The position numbers and the translations under genes are program-made. The notes under the pieces were generated by a model. That model was given only the letters and a program-made list of their open reading frames with translations, was not told the DNA's origin and made no database searches. 64,000 nucleotides of DNA, from positions 593,501 through 657,500 of the forward strand of contig CALZFC010000131.1 in assembly GCA_945643635.1 (NCBI GenBank), given 5' to 3'. The first letter of the stretch is position 1. Every line of letters begins with the position of its first letter. The DNA is from Allodiplogaster sudhausi (taxonomy: Eukaryota > Nematoda > Chromadorea > Rhabditida > Diplogasteridae). Positions 37,279 through 49,721 of the stretch are shown here, piece by piece.

Positions 37279-40200
37279 ATGAAAGAGGGCGTTTCTCGTC
37301 CTCTTAGCGACTATTCAACTGCGTACATTCCAAACAGTCATATTTACAGGTTTGTTTGATTTGCCTTTTTTTGTTTCAACCTATATTGTGTTCTTTTGTT
37401 CTTGTGTTTGTTATAGTTGTTGATTTTTTTTTGCGATTTTTTCCGCCACGAAGAAGCCCGGTACCCATGCAATCGAAATTGCTTATGATTCATATCACAT
37501 GCTTTTTTAACTGGTTTACTATAGAAAAAAAAGAACTATATAGTCGTGAATATTTTCCGCGATAGTATTATTCGATATTGAATAGCAATATTCTTGTTAT
37601 TAAAAGGAGCAATAATGCCTCGATATTGTAAGTAATACACCTGATGGTATTCTTACACTTGTAGGCTATCCTAATTAGGCAGGGGGAGTAATTTTTGTTG
37701 TTGTTCAAACTAGTTTTCTTTGTTATAATCATATTTAAAAACGTACCTCGATTTGCAGCCAAAGCCGCCAGACACCGGATTCCGGTCTGGGCAACGAGGA
37801 GAGCGGCGGAATGCGAGGCGCGGCCAATCCAGCGCCAGCCAACTACGGCCAACAACAGCAGCAGCATCAGATTCCGCCCGGATTCGTACGTTTTAGGATT
37901 CCTTACGGTTTTAGGGTTCCTTACGGTTTTTGGGTTAAATTTCGATTTTAGGGTTCCAAACGGTTTTTGGGTTTGTTGGCTTTGGGTTTCCTTACGGTTT
38001 TAGGGTTCCTTACGGTTTTTGGGATACCTTTTGGGTTTAGGGTTCCTTACGGTTTTTGGGTTTGTTGGTTTATGGGTTACCTTTCGCTTTTAGAGTTCTA
38101 TATACGGTTTTGGGTTTGCTACGGGTTTAAGGTAACTTAATGTTATAAGGTTCCTTACCGTTTCTGGGTTCCTTATGGTTTTAGAGTTCATTATATTTAA
38201 AGGATTCCCCTAGGTTTTAGGCTTCCTTGCAGTTTTATGGCTCCATACCATGTAGGTTTCCTTACAGTTTAAGGTAGCTTAATGTTTTAAGGTTCCTTGC
38301 CATTTCAGAGTTCCTTACGGTTTTAGGCTGCTTTACTGTTTCAGGTTTCCTTACTTTTTAGGGTTCCTTGTAGTGTTAGGTACTGTTTTGGGTGCCCGCG
38401 TAAAACCCTGTAGAGAAACACGGTTTTTTTCTTCTTCGATGGCTTTTATTTCTTTCTCATTTCATTCCGTTTTCCCTGGCATACCTATTTGGCTTGTTTT
38501 GCTTTCCGTTTTCAACAACATTGTATTAGCCCCAACATAAGAATTTATAAAGAATTAAGATTTTTTTTAAACTGCTGTGTGAGAAAATAGCTTCCATTTA
38601 TGGCTAGAAAAAAAGGTTTTCCCTTTTTTTAAATAATTTTTCAGGTTTTTTTTTACATTCAGCATACTATTTGATTTTCATAATATTGTTTAGGTAAAAT
38701 AAGCACATTGCGATTATCATTAATTATTATTAAAGCGCTATTAGTTCCATCAAGTGAACTTTTTTCCAGATAGATATATTGGAATTTAAAAAAATTGGCA
38801 TTCAGCTTTAAAAGCTAGTTAGAACATGGTTCTCAAAGCTAAATGTTTTTTTTTCTAGCAGCCAATGCAACAACATCAGCAGCAGCAGTACTACATGGGA
38901 CCGGATGGGACGACTTATTATAGTGAGAAAAGAATATTTTCATTTGTGGTTTTATAGGAATCATCTTTAAGAGACTAGATTAGATTAAACTGCAAGTTTA
39001 AAGTTTTTACTGCTCGACATAAAAAAAGATTTTCTTGCAATAATTAGATTGAACTGCGAATTCGAAGTCTTTTTAAATGTCTGCATTTTTTTTCAGACAC
39101 TCCCGAGAATGCTGTTCAGTTCCGTGGCCAGAATGGAAAGGTATAATTTGACAATTTTTTCCCCGTTCTACGCTTGTGTCGTTTCAGTTATTAATGACGT
39201 AGGTAGTTGGAAAAAATTGTAGGAAAAAAAATGGTAGCAAAAATTGTACCCGAATATGTGCAAGAGTTGGGGCCATATTTGTGGTAGAAGCATTCAAAAT
39301 GACTTTCACGAGGTCACACTTATGTGGCTTGATTTAGAGCACATTCCCCTTCTATCTTATTATGTTTATACAGAAACCCGTGTTGAACATAGATTTGAAG
39401 TAAGCTTGTTGTTTATGTCACCTTTTCTATTAATTAGAAATGTGCATTTTGAATATTAAAAGAAGAAGAAAAACTTCTCTAATTTCCCTTCGATATAGCA
39501 GCCATCGGAGGGCTCCCGAACCGGAGGGAGCGAGCAGTCGCCTCCTCAACAACAACATCAGCAGCGGAATCAACAGCAGATCTACGAGAATGTCAGGAAT
39601 ATATCATCTTATCAATACAGTAACCAGGGAATAAAAGGGAGGTCCTAACCAGACTCACCACTCAATTTTTGAGACCCGGAAACTCACCTTTTGGCTTACC
39701 CATCCTATTTTTTTTACGAAAAAATTTACATTTTTGACTTAACCACCCTTTTTTAAGGCTTTCGGAGGTCTTACCAACCCACTTTTGTGGGACCCTCGGA
39801 CAACCCGGTTTTTCCCTGACAATAACCCAAGGAGGAGATTTCACTTTTTAAACTACTGTAGAATGATTCCCGGAGACGTCTCCTTTAAAGTGTACGCTCT
39901 GCTTTACTTTCAGCAGATGAACAGTGCCGCGAGTCACTCCCAGATGGCTACTATACAACAATCTGGCATGTCAATGTCTGAAGGAGGAGGACAACCATCT
40001 GGAGGAGGCGGAACCGAGGCAGAATACCATCTTCATCAACAACAACAAGCATTCTACGCAGGACAACAGCAGCAGCAGTCTCCTTATGGTAAGGATAAAA
40101 GGATCATGAGGGGGGATACTGTACAGACAGTTAACGAGGAAAAAAAACTTGAAAATTAAAATTTATTTGATATCCCCACCAATTCGGGAGTTAATTCCAC

Positions 40201-40775
40201 ATGAAAATCTCCAAATCGGGATTTATTTCAAACGTTAAAATTTCCCGCCGAATTGAAAAAAAAAACAATAATTCAAAGGCTTAACTCTCACCGGGGAATC
40301 AGAATTAATTTCGAATGTTTAATTTTCGTCGCCGAATCTGAATCAGTTTGAAATTTTAATTTTCCCTCAGAATCTGAATCAATTTGAAATTTTAATTTTC
40401 CCGCCGAATAATCAGGCGCGCCTCCCGGTCATCATCCAGCCATTACGCGCATGCTATCCTCGTACTCGGAGTCGAACGGAAGCAGTGTGCAGCAGCCACC
40501 GAGTGGATCTGCAGTGGAGGGCGCACCAGTCGTGGCAATGCAGGTGGGGAACATGGAACTCTCTCTTTCTTTCTCTGTCTCTCTCGCTATCTTCCTCTCT
40601 CTCTCTCTCTCTCGCTCTCTTTTCTCAGTCTCTCTCTCTTTCTCTGTCTCTTATCTTCCTCGATGTTCTCTTTCCTTTCTCTCTCTTTCTCCATATCTTC
40701 CCTCTCTCCTCTTTCTTCTCTCTATCTCTCTCTGTCTCTCTACCTCTTACCTTTCTTGATGTTATCTCTCTCTCA

Positions 40776-40815
<40 letters not shown>

Positions 40816-41108
40816 ATTTTCTCTCTCTCTCTTCTCTGTCTCTTATTTTCTCTATGTTTTCTCTCTTCTCTTTTTGCATGTTGACTATCATGTGTTATCT
40901 CTGTTTCTCTTCGCATCCAGATACTCTCTCATTTTAGGCTGCCAATAAAACTTGCACAAATTGGAATGACTGTTCTTAAACTTAAAAGTGATGCTTATTT
41001 TCTTTTTTTCCCCTAACAATTAGAATTCCTTCCGCATGATTCAATGTCACGTCTTCTATTCCATTCTTTGGTTTTTTTTGCCTCCCTCATCTTTCTTCTT
41101 CTTCTTCT

Positions 41109-41151
<43 letters not shown>

Positions 41152-44100
41152 ACTCTCTCTCTCTCTCTTTCACTCTCTCTCTCTCTCTCGCTCTGTCTCT
41201 CTGCCTCTCCCAATGTCCCCCTTGCACCCCCTAAATGCAGCCACATTCACAGGGGCTGCAGCATGCCCAGGCAGGCTACTACTACCCACCGGGTCTCCAG
41301 CGGGCCCACCCTGGCATGAGCGGGCTACAGCAGCAGGTAGAATCAGATCTTGAATTGAAACCGAATAGGCTCCGCCCACCCGTCCACTTTACGCATGTTT
41401 ATTGAATTGTTCACGGCACAAAACTTTAGCGATTATTAGAAAGCCATAGGTATGCAGGCTTGTATAAAATATAATATTTATTTATTTATTTATCGTTAAC
41501 GAAATTAATATTTAGACATGACGACACACAACATAATGGTAATGTTCGCTTAAATACGATTAATGAGAGGAAATGGTGAAGGGAATGATATTTCTGTTTA
41601 CTTTTTTTTTTACATTACCTATTTCTATCTTTCTAGATGCAGCTGCAGCAACAGCAAATGGGAAATGGCGGAGTCGGCCAGCCGGGCAGCGGAGGAGGAG
41701 GAACGCCGGCTGCGATGGGATACTATCTAAATGGAGGACAGATGCAGCAGCCGCAGCATCAACCTCCCACGATGGTGCAGACACCGCAGGGCATGCTGAT
41801 TCAGCCGGTTAGAAATCAATCTGACCAAATATGGTGACCAATCTGGTGTTGACTATAAATATTCGTCTTTATCATGCGAAAATATAATTGAAAACAAATA
41901 ATAATACCGTTTCAATAAAGCTTGTTGATTTTAAATGAATAGAAAATTAAATGAATATCTTGAATAAATAGAAATTTTTTAACAGATGAATAAATACCTT
42001 TAAGAAAAACAAATTTTATTTAATAATAGATTATAATTGCGAGTAATAATTTGTATTCTTTTGCAGCACGCTTCCTATGGCCTCCCCGCTGGCACGGTCA
42101 TGATGATGTCATCGGGGCATCATCCGAATGGCCAGACGGTTCTGATTCCTCAGCAAGCATCTCTGTTAGTCGTCTTTTATCTAGTCAATATATTTCTCTT
42201 TTTTTAAATAAAAAAATAACTACAAAAAAATTAAATTCAATGCTAAATTAATACAAAAAAAACAATGATTACATTATTTAGATTGGCTAGGAATCAAGAG
42301 AGATTAGGTAATTAAGGCAAAGTAAATAAAATGTAAAAGTAGAAGAAATTTGTTAAGACGGATCAAAATATATTTATTTAATTAATAAAAATTAGTTAAT
42401 ATAATTTCTAAGTTACGGCGCACGTGCTTACATGGCTGGCGTGGCTGGCGGAAACGGAGAAGGCTGCATAACATTCACGTACCCGCAGCAGCAGCAGCAA
42501 GCGGCCTTCTTCAGACAACAACAAATGCAGCCGCCCCCACCACACAATCCGTACCTGGCAAATGCTCGTGCAGGTCAGAGTGGACGGGTGGGCGGAGCCA
42601 AACTCGGGAATTTTTTTTTTATCTCAACAGCTTCAAAGAATATTGTATTCTTTTTTGTTTAATTGCCAAAGTGGTCTCCTACTCTCAAGTAGAGTTGAAA
42701 ATGAACTTTTGAGAGATTTGTGTTTCCAATCTCTTTCTGCGAAAGAATGCGAGTATTTGTAATAAAAAAATTATTGTAAGTTTTTTTTAATTATATGGGT
42801 CATAAAATATCATTAACTTTTTTTAGTGCAGTATTACTTGACTTTTTAAAATGTTTTTTCACCTTACTTTACTTATTAATTATTTTTTAGTTTAAATTTT
42901 TTTAAAGCAATATTGCTTGCCCTTTTCAGCAAGTGTCCAATCTCCGGCCCCATCTGATGACGGCAGTGTTGCCACAACGGGCAGAGGTGGCGGAGGTGGT
43001 CTCATGGGAGGAGGGAGGTACCAGCACCACCCCTCTGCGGGGGCCCACCACCCACCCCAGTGCGCCACTGCACCCGCCGGAGGGCCCATCGGCATGTGGC
43101 AGGGAGCGGCAGCGGAGTCGGCCGCAGCGGCAGCCGCTGCGACATCCTCGTCCACGACTACCGGACCACCGTCGATGGGAGGACCCCCCGGGGTCATGCA
43201 TGCACCACCGCCTCCGATGGGCCATCCAATGCAGCAGGTATGGAATCTATTAGCAGAGACCCAATTTCAACTAATTATAACAATGAGCGAGATAATAAGA
43301 ATGACTGGTCAGCGAGTGCCGGAATAAAGGGGCCATCGTATGGCCCTCTGAGCCTGGTTAAGCGGGGGGGGGGGGGGGGGGGGAGTAGTATCTGATTTGA
43401 AAAGGGGGGGGGGGGTGGAGGTGTGCTAGACGAAATGGCTACTTCTATTTTTGGAAAAAAGTTGATTACAATGCTGGAAAATTGTGATTGGCTGCGAAGT
43501 ATTTTTTTAGAATAATATTCATAATCATCCAAACTTTGGACTCCAAAGGCTACGCTAACGACGTGAAATGAAAGTATAGAGTGATAGGCTTCGCCCACCC
43601 GTCCATTCTAGAGAAGTGATAATATGTGCTTTTCCATTCAGATGCAATCTATGATGATGATGCCGCCTCCGCCTCCGCCGGCACCCGGATTCGGGCCGGG
43701 CTCTCGTCTGAGCATGCCTCCGCCCCCGCCTCCCCCTCACATGGCTCAGAGCCCGATGACTGGCCCGCCACCCCCTGGAGCACCCCCCACTGGGGCCTTC
43801 CAGACACCCAACGGCGCCTTCCAGACTGTCGTGATGTCGCAGACGCTTCCCGGGCCGTTTGGCATGCACTTTGCGCCAGGAGGTTGGTTGCTGTTATCTT
43901 CATAGGGCAAAATTGATTCATTTTTTGCAGTATTGATAAAAAAATACACGTGATTACGCATGGGAGCAAGATTTCACGGTATATGGGATGACCAAGACTG
44001 TCGAGCAACGGATGAACATTTTGTTTTTTTGTAATAACTAAATTGAAATTGTGACAATTTTTATAAATAATATTAATGAGGCTTAAGTACTTCGTTTTTG

Positions 44101-47100
44101 ATTAAGCTAGATTAAAAATAATTAAATCTACACTTAATTAACTCGAGAGAAAAGGCAATTAGTTAATGAATAAAATATGAATAAACCCTCGAAAAGTTTC
44201 AGGTGCTGGGATGCCGTACAGCGCTGCGACCGGAATGCCTCTGATCAAGCAGCCAACGGCACTCGGCGGAGGGAACAAGCCACCCCCCGGGGGCATGGCA
44301 CCACCCCTTCCCGGGGGTCCTGGCGGACCTGAAGGACGAGGCGGCTTCGATAGACCTCCCGGCGGGCCTTTCGACAGACCCCCCGGTGGTGGCTTCCGCA
44401 ATAGCGGCAGTGGACGCTTTGGAGCACGCGGTGGAGGAGGAGCAGGCAACTTTAATCGCCCCTTCAACCGGGTAGGCTTACGGTGTTACTGTTTGGGTAT
44501 AAAAAGTGTGATCAAACGTTTTTGAAATAGGCATTACTAATCTTACAAATTGTACATAATTATAGATATTATGTACAAATTGTTTGCTGTATTTGTAAAG
44601 AATAGATTATTGGTCTTTAAAAATGGAGTTAAAATTCTATCTTCCCAAAATCGGGCTGCCTTGGATTGCTCACTCATGTTGGATGAAAGAGGAGAATAAT
44701 TTCAGCAGCAGCAGCAGCAGCCCTTCCCTCGCAGCAATAGCAGCAACAACAATTATAATGCTGCGTCATCGATGACGTCATCTCAGAATTCGGAGGAGTC
44801 CCGCGGGGGCCGAATCACTCCGCTGGCTTCGCTGACTGTCAGTGCGAGCGGAACGCCAGTCACGTCCAGCTCATGCGTGTTTGAGAGAAGCGCCACGCCA
44901 AAGACACCATCACCGTGAGTAGAAGTTGTTTGGCGGAAATTTTTTTTTTCCAAATTTGAATTTGCATTTTAAAAAAAATATTTCATCTAGTTTTCATAAT
45001 GAATTCATGAAAACAAAGAAAGTTGATTGACGAAAAAAGATTAATACAAACGACATCGCCGTGAGAGTTGTTTGGCGGGAAAATAATTTTTTCAAATTTC
45101 AATTTATATGTTTTTTTCTTCTCGTTTTGATAATGAATGAAACCAACGAAGTAAAAAGGGATTAAATAAATAAATTAAAGTCTTTCAATTTGCAGGGATT
45201 ACTTCCCTCCAGAGACGCCGACTCCTCTGCGAGACGCAGTCACTTCACCGCCTCAAGGCAACGAGGAGAGGAAGAGAGAGCCAACCAAGACGATCTTGAA
45301 GCTGGCAGGTATGACTATGCATTCTCTCTCTCTCTCTTTCTTACTCTCTCTCTCCCTTTCTCTCTCGCTCTCTCTCTTTCTCTCTCTCTCTCTCGCTTGC
45401 TCTCTCTCCCATCTCTCGGTCATTATATTTTCAAGCGTTGTCAATGTGCCTCTTCCTTTCGCTCTGGTTCTCTTATGGTTCCATTATTATTGCTATGATT
45501 CATGCAAATTTATTTTTGCCCATTGGCTGTATTTTTTCTCATGTTTCCATTTGCAGAACAAAAGAGCGAGGAGAAAGAAGTGAAGAAGGAGATGCTGGAG
45601 TTCCGCAACTCGGGATCCAAGGTTTTTTCATTCGTTTTTATCTTTCAATATATCCCTTAAATTCAACGGATATGAACTTTACGTTTTTGACCTCTGTTTA
45701 TTATGGGAGAAAAAAGTGAAGCCCGTGGCATTTATAATTCATAACAACAAGAATAATTTGGTGCGACTATACTTGCATGCTTTTTGATGAAAGTTTTGAG
45801 ATCCTATGATGGAGAGAAAATGAGGAATAAAAGAAGAAGAATAATAAAAATAGAAGAATAAGGAGAAAGAAAAATAAAAGTATTTGAGATCCACTAGAGA
45901 AACTAATCGAAATATATTTTTTTTCTAATTATTATTATTATTTTTAATATTTTTATAAATATATTTTTTCGGTATATTTTTTTGGAATAATTACCTTCTA
46001 GGGCGCGGATGCTGCTGCCCTCCTCGACATGCTACCGCTCTCCTTGGCAATGCCGGCAATACCGGCCGAGCCGACTCCTCCGGGACGCCCGGCCCCCTCC
46101 AAGGTTGAGACCCCTCCTCCGCCCACCCCGTGCTCGGAGACCCCTCGCGAGGAGGAGGAGACCAGCAAGACTCTGCTGCCGGCGGCACCACAGCCATCCT
46201 CCACCTTCATGGAGTGCTTGCGCTGCAAGGGCAACGGAAGGCCCAGAGAGGAGTACACGAGTCACAAGTAAGGGTTTTTTGTGTGGAATTTCTATTCATT
46301 GTGATATTCTAGAACATTAAATTTGTTCATTACTTTGTCATAGGGGGGACATCATTTGTCGATTAAGTTATGTTATTAGGTGGACAATGGGAAAAATACC
46401 TTGGAATTTAATTATATGATTTTTAAAAAATTAATTTAAAAAATTAAAAAATTAAAAAAATTTAGAAAAACAAATAAATAAATGATTGATCTCTTTTCAG
46501 CCTACGTGACAAGGCGACGCAATTTTGCACTTGCCCGGTGCTGCGTGAAGTGGGTTGCTCCAAGTGTGGCGCCAAGGGAGACCACGCTCACGAGGCCTTC
46601 TTTTGCAAGGGTAGGTTTTTTTTAAATTATGAAATTTGAATTTTTTTCTACGGTGATAAATATCTTATATATGACTTGTAATATTTGTTCTCGAAAACGT
46701 TTTCTTTATTACAATCAATGAGTTTTTTTGAATGAGTTTTATTTTATTATTAATAAATGTTTTAAGTGATCTTGTGACGAAAAATAAAATAGAATAAATC
46801 TGATGTGTTAATTTCTTCCAAGTTGAGAAGACATAATTAAATAGAGAAAAAGAAACAACATTTTGCAGCTGGCGCGAAGGGAGTTGCTCAAGATAAGAGC
46901 CATCATCAGCAGCAGTCGCAGCAGCAGCAAGAGGAAAGCAGCTCCACCATCCAGCCTCCTCCTCCTCAGCACCACTACCACCATCCGAGAGGTGGAGGAC
47001 CCCCCGGACGCGGAGACTACCACCACCACTTGGGCCCTCATAGACCTCCATTCCGAGGAGGCCCCCGTGGAGGAGGAGGATTCCAGGTTAGAAGCTAAGG

Positions 47101-47345
47101 AGAGAGGTGAACGTGCGCAGTGGTGGTGAGCCTCTCAAGTTCCTCTCGGAACCCAAATCTCCGGACATACGTCATACGTTTTGTTGAAATCTCTATGAAT
47201 ACTTTCATTTATTCCTCACACAAAAAGTGAAAACAATTTATTTTATCAAATTAATTTAATATCCATAATTTTCATTTAAAAAATTATTAATGATTTTTAA
47301 TTAATCGTTTTTTTTCAGAGCCGGGGCAAGCGGGGACAGCACTAG
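37279..47345 (+). CDS. nos-like: Large Q-rich Nanos-type zinc-finger protein, 21 exons
   Basis: Nanos proteins are RNA-binding translational repressors of the germline that act with Pumilio. Exons: 37279-37349, 37759-37885, 38859-38922, 39097-39140, 39499-39591, 39914-40088, 40416-40543, 41241-41336, 41637-41807, 42067-42164, 42413-42573, 42930-43237, 43642-43882, 44203-44471, 44706-44914, 45196-45308, 45557-45621, 46002-46267, 46501-46610, 46869-47086 and 47319-47345. They total 3054 nt, or 1017 residues, all in phase. Most of the protein is low complexity: Q runs, P/H/G-rich stretches, and an RG/FG patch (FDRPPGGPFDRPPGGG) near residue 660. The zinc region (46202-46609) reads CLRCKGN...YTSH...CPVLREVGCSKC...DHAHEAFFC. 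Its second finger has the exact Nanos C-x2-C-x7-H-x4-C spacing. The first has 11 residues between H and the CP cysteine, against the usual 10, with an extra Cys. A tail with FRGGPRGGGGF ends at TAG. The size recalls the large NOS-3 type rather than the small Nanos proteins. Confidence 0.85.
37886..38400 (+). repeat. Degenerate 18-19 bp tandem repeat in intron 2 of the Nanos-type gene
   Basis: Variants of TTACGGTTTTAGGGTTCC repeat for about 500 bp, becoming less regular downstream. The first unit starts exactly at the splice donor (gtacgttttaggattcc). It contains TTAGGG, but the period and divergence do not match a telomere array. Confidence 0.85.
40555..40900 (+). repeat. CT-rich microsatellite in intron 7 of the Nanos-type gene
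   Basis: About 340 bp of CT/CTT repeats on the sense strand, starting shortly after the donor. Confidence 0.9.
41110..41205 (+). repeat. CT microsatellite before exon 8 of the Nanos-type gene
   Basis: CTT then CT runs on the sense strand, ending about 35 bp before the exon 8 acceptor. Confidence 0.9.
43364..43413 (+). repeat. Poly-G tracts in intron 12 of the Nanos-type gene
   Basis: About 19 consecutive G's followed by a second run of about 9 G's roughly 20 bp later, on the sense strand. They could form a G-quadruplex in the transcript. They may also be poorly sequenced. Confidence 0.85.
45320..45412 (+). repeat. CT microsatellite in intron 16 of the Nanos-type gene
   Basis: Sense-strand CT run starting about 15 bp after the donor. 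Confidence 0.9.
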
Positions 47346-47577
47346 GCGAAGACGCGAGGAAGTGTCTTAGAATCGAGGAGGAAAACTACAGTACTCTCTC
47401 CTTTCCACATACCGTATCCTTTGTTGACCTTGGTGTTTTCCGAAATTCAATTCTTTACATTCTCATCTCAACCTTTATTCCCCAGGTAATCTAGCATACT
47501 GCTGTTAACAGTTACACAGTTGTAACGTTCTAAAATATCACATGCTTTGTCTTTCTTCTTTAATCTCTCTCGTGCTG

Positions 47578-47622
<45 letters not shown>

Positions 47623-49438
47623 ACCCTCTCTATTTCTCTCACTCTCTCTCTCTCTCACTCCTCTCTCCCGCACCCCTAGGCTCGTGCCTCTTTTCGTGTT
47701 CTTCACATATCAGCAGCAGCGAGACTGTCTCTAAAGCCAATTGCAATCTTTTCCCATTTGCCACGCCCACAACTGTAGGCCACGCCCACCCGTCCAGCAA
47801 GCACCGTCCCCTTCCTCTCTCTTTCTCTCACTCTCTCGCACCACCCAGATAAGGCAATCTGCAATAGGAGGGCACCTCTCACAATCAATTAGAGCTCATC
47901 CCAGATCTCTGTCGTTTGGCTCGAAAAGTCCCGCCCCAGATAAAAACGTCCGTATTTGTATAATATTTAGATTAAATTGCTTGTATAGCATAAATTATAT
48001 CCAGATGCCGCTACCCTCTTTCACACCCTTGGGTTTCCCCCCTTGTTTAATGGGTTTTTCCCCCAATCCCAGGTCCTTGTCTCCGCGCAGTGACGAGCGA
48101 GAATTCTAGACAGCAGCCAAGAGACGACATATCCTCTTGAGGATACACGCTATTTTGGGGCTTATTTTTCTCCCAAGTTGTAGCGGTTGTTACTTGTTGT
48201 TGTTTGTTTGTTGTTTCTGGACTCGCCCCTGCTCCTTAAACGATACTGCCTATCGTTAATTTTATTCATTTCCTTCTCTCTCTTTCTTTCTATTTCTCTG
48301 CCTCTCTCTCGCACTCTCTCTCTCTCTTTTCTAACTCTCAAAGACCTACGATCTTGCAACTCTTTCCATTTCACATCTATAGCTTTTATCGGGGTTTCTT
48401 GAGTCTTTTCCCCTCGTTAAACGCGCCATTTTTTTTTTGTTGCAGAATTGAACTAGTGAAGCACCTTTTTGCATGCTTGCGAAAGAATAGTCACGCTTTC
48501 TCCATTCATTTCGCGACCACAACCACCTGCAATTTGCAGCTACCGTAATCAGGAGCTTGGCTACTTCCGTGCGGGAGCCAAGCCACGTTTAAGTTGCTCA
48601 CTCCACTGCACAAGGCTCCGTATGCATTTGTTGCGTTGATTGTTGAAGTCCCCTCTGGCGTGTTGTTTTTGTTATTTCCGTGTCAAACTGGCCTCCCCCC
48701 ATCTTTTTTTCGAGCTGAGAGGTGCCATTTTGCAGTTTTGTAAGCTGCGATTTGAATCCCGACCAGGGTTTTTCTCCTTTCTCATCTCGATGAATCATTT
48801 CACTTCCGTACGTATTAAAACTGTTATTTAAGGTCTTCTTTCTGCATTGACCCATTCCTTCTAAGCCCCGCCCTCCTTCTTACAAGACCCCGACCCCTTT
48901 GAATAGACAGCAACTACGAGTAAATTCCAGCGCCGTACACTTTCGTAACATTCAATTAATCACTCAACGTTGCCAATTTTCACACGAGATCCAGAGCATA
49001 ATGGTGGTACAAAGAAAAAGTTATGAAGCTGACACGTTTGCTGACCTATCGACCTACCGTACACGAGGAGTGCGCAAGTTTTTTCTTCTTCTTCTCTTAA
49101 TTACCTATCCTTCCCTTTGCCCACAGTCTTTAATGAGATTTATTTAATAGCTTCCTTAAATGTGTGCTGTTATATGTCCATTTTCCTGCCTCCTTCATCC
49201 TTGCTTTCTTTACAATAATGTCCACTTTTGAATATTATATAATTGTGCTGCACAATGGAGATAAATCACTTGTGGAAATGGAAAAGTGGACGTGAGTTGA
49301 GATGAAACTGAAACGTCGCAATTGCACGTAATCAGTATACTTTGAAGGTTGGCATTGTTACGTAGGGATCCTTTGTCATGTTGACAATCTTTTTTTATTC
49401 CTTCGAACTTTCTGACTCTAGTTCTTTCTTTGGGTTTC

Positions 49439-49504
<66 letters not shown>

Positions 49505-49721
49505 GTTTACTCTTTCTCTCTCTCTCTCTGGCTCTCTCTCTCTCTCTCTTCCTCTCTCTCTCTCTCTTCCTCTCTCTCTCTCTCTTCCTCTCTCTCTCTC
49601 TCTCTATCTCTGTCTATCTGGCTTTCTTTCTCTCCCACCTTCATCTTTGTTTCTCTGCTCACTCTCATCTTTTGCTCACTGACTAAATATCGTTGGCAAA
49701 AAGAACTTACCCAGAATACAG
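47346..49721. other. Nanos 3' flank and intergenic interval
   Basis: It contains CT runs (47580-47665, 48275-48335 and a long one at 49441-49620) and one copy of the 19-bp dispersed motif at 47778-47796. Scattered open frames are CT-derived or short. No exon chain is supported. Part of it is likely the Nanos 3' UTR. Confidence 0.5.
49441..49620. repeat. Long CT microsatellite upstream of the RING gene
   Basis: About 180 bp of CT with regular CTTC interruptions every 22 bp or so in its second half, ending about 100 bp before the ATG. Confidence 0.92.

Noticed and set aside
37886..38400. Interstitial telomere (TTAGGG-like) array
   Set aside because: The period is about 18 bp and degenerate. 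TTAGGG occurs only once per unit, and the array starts at a splice donor.
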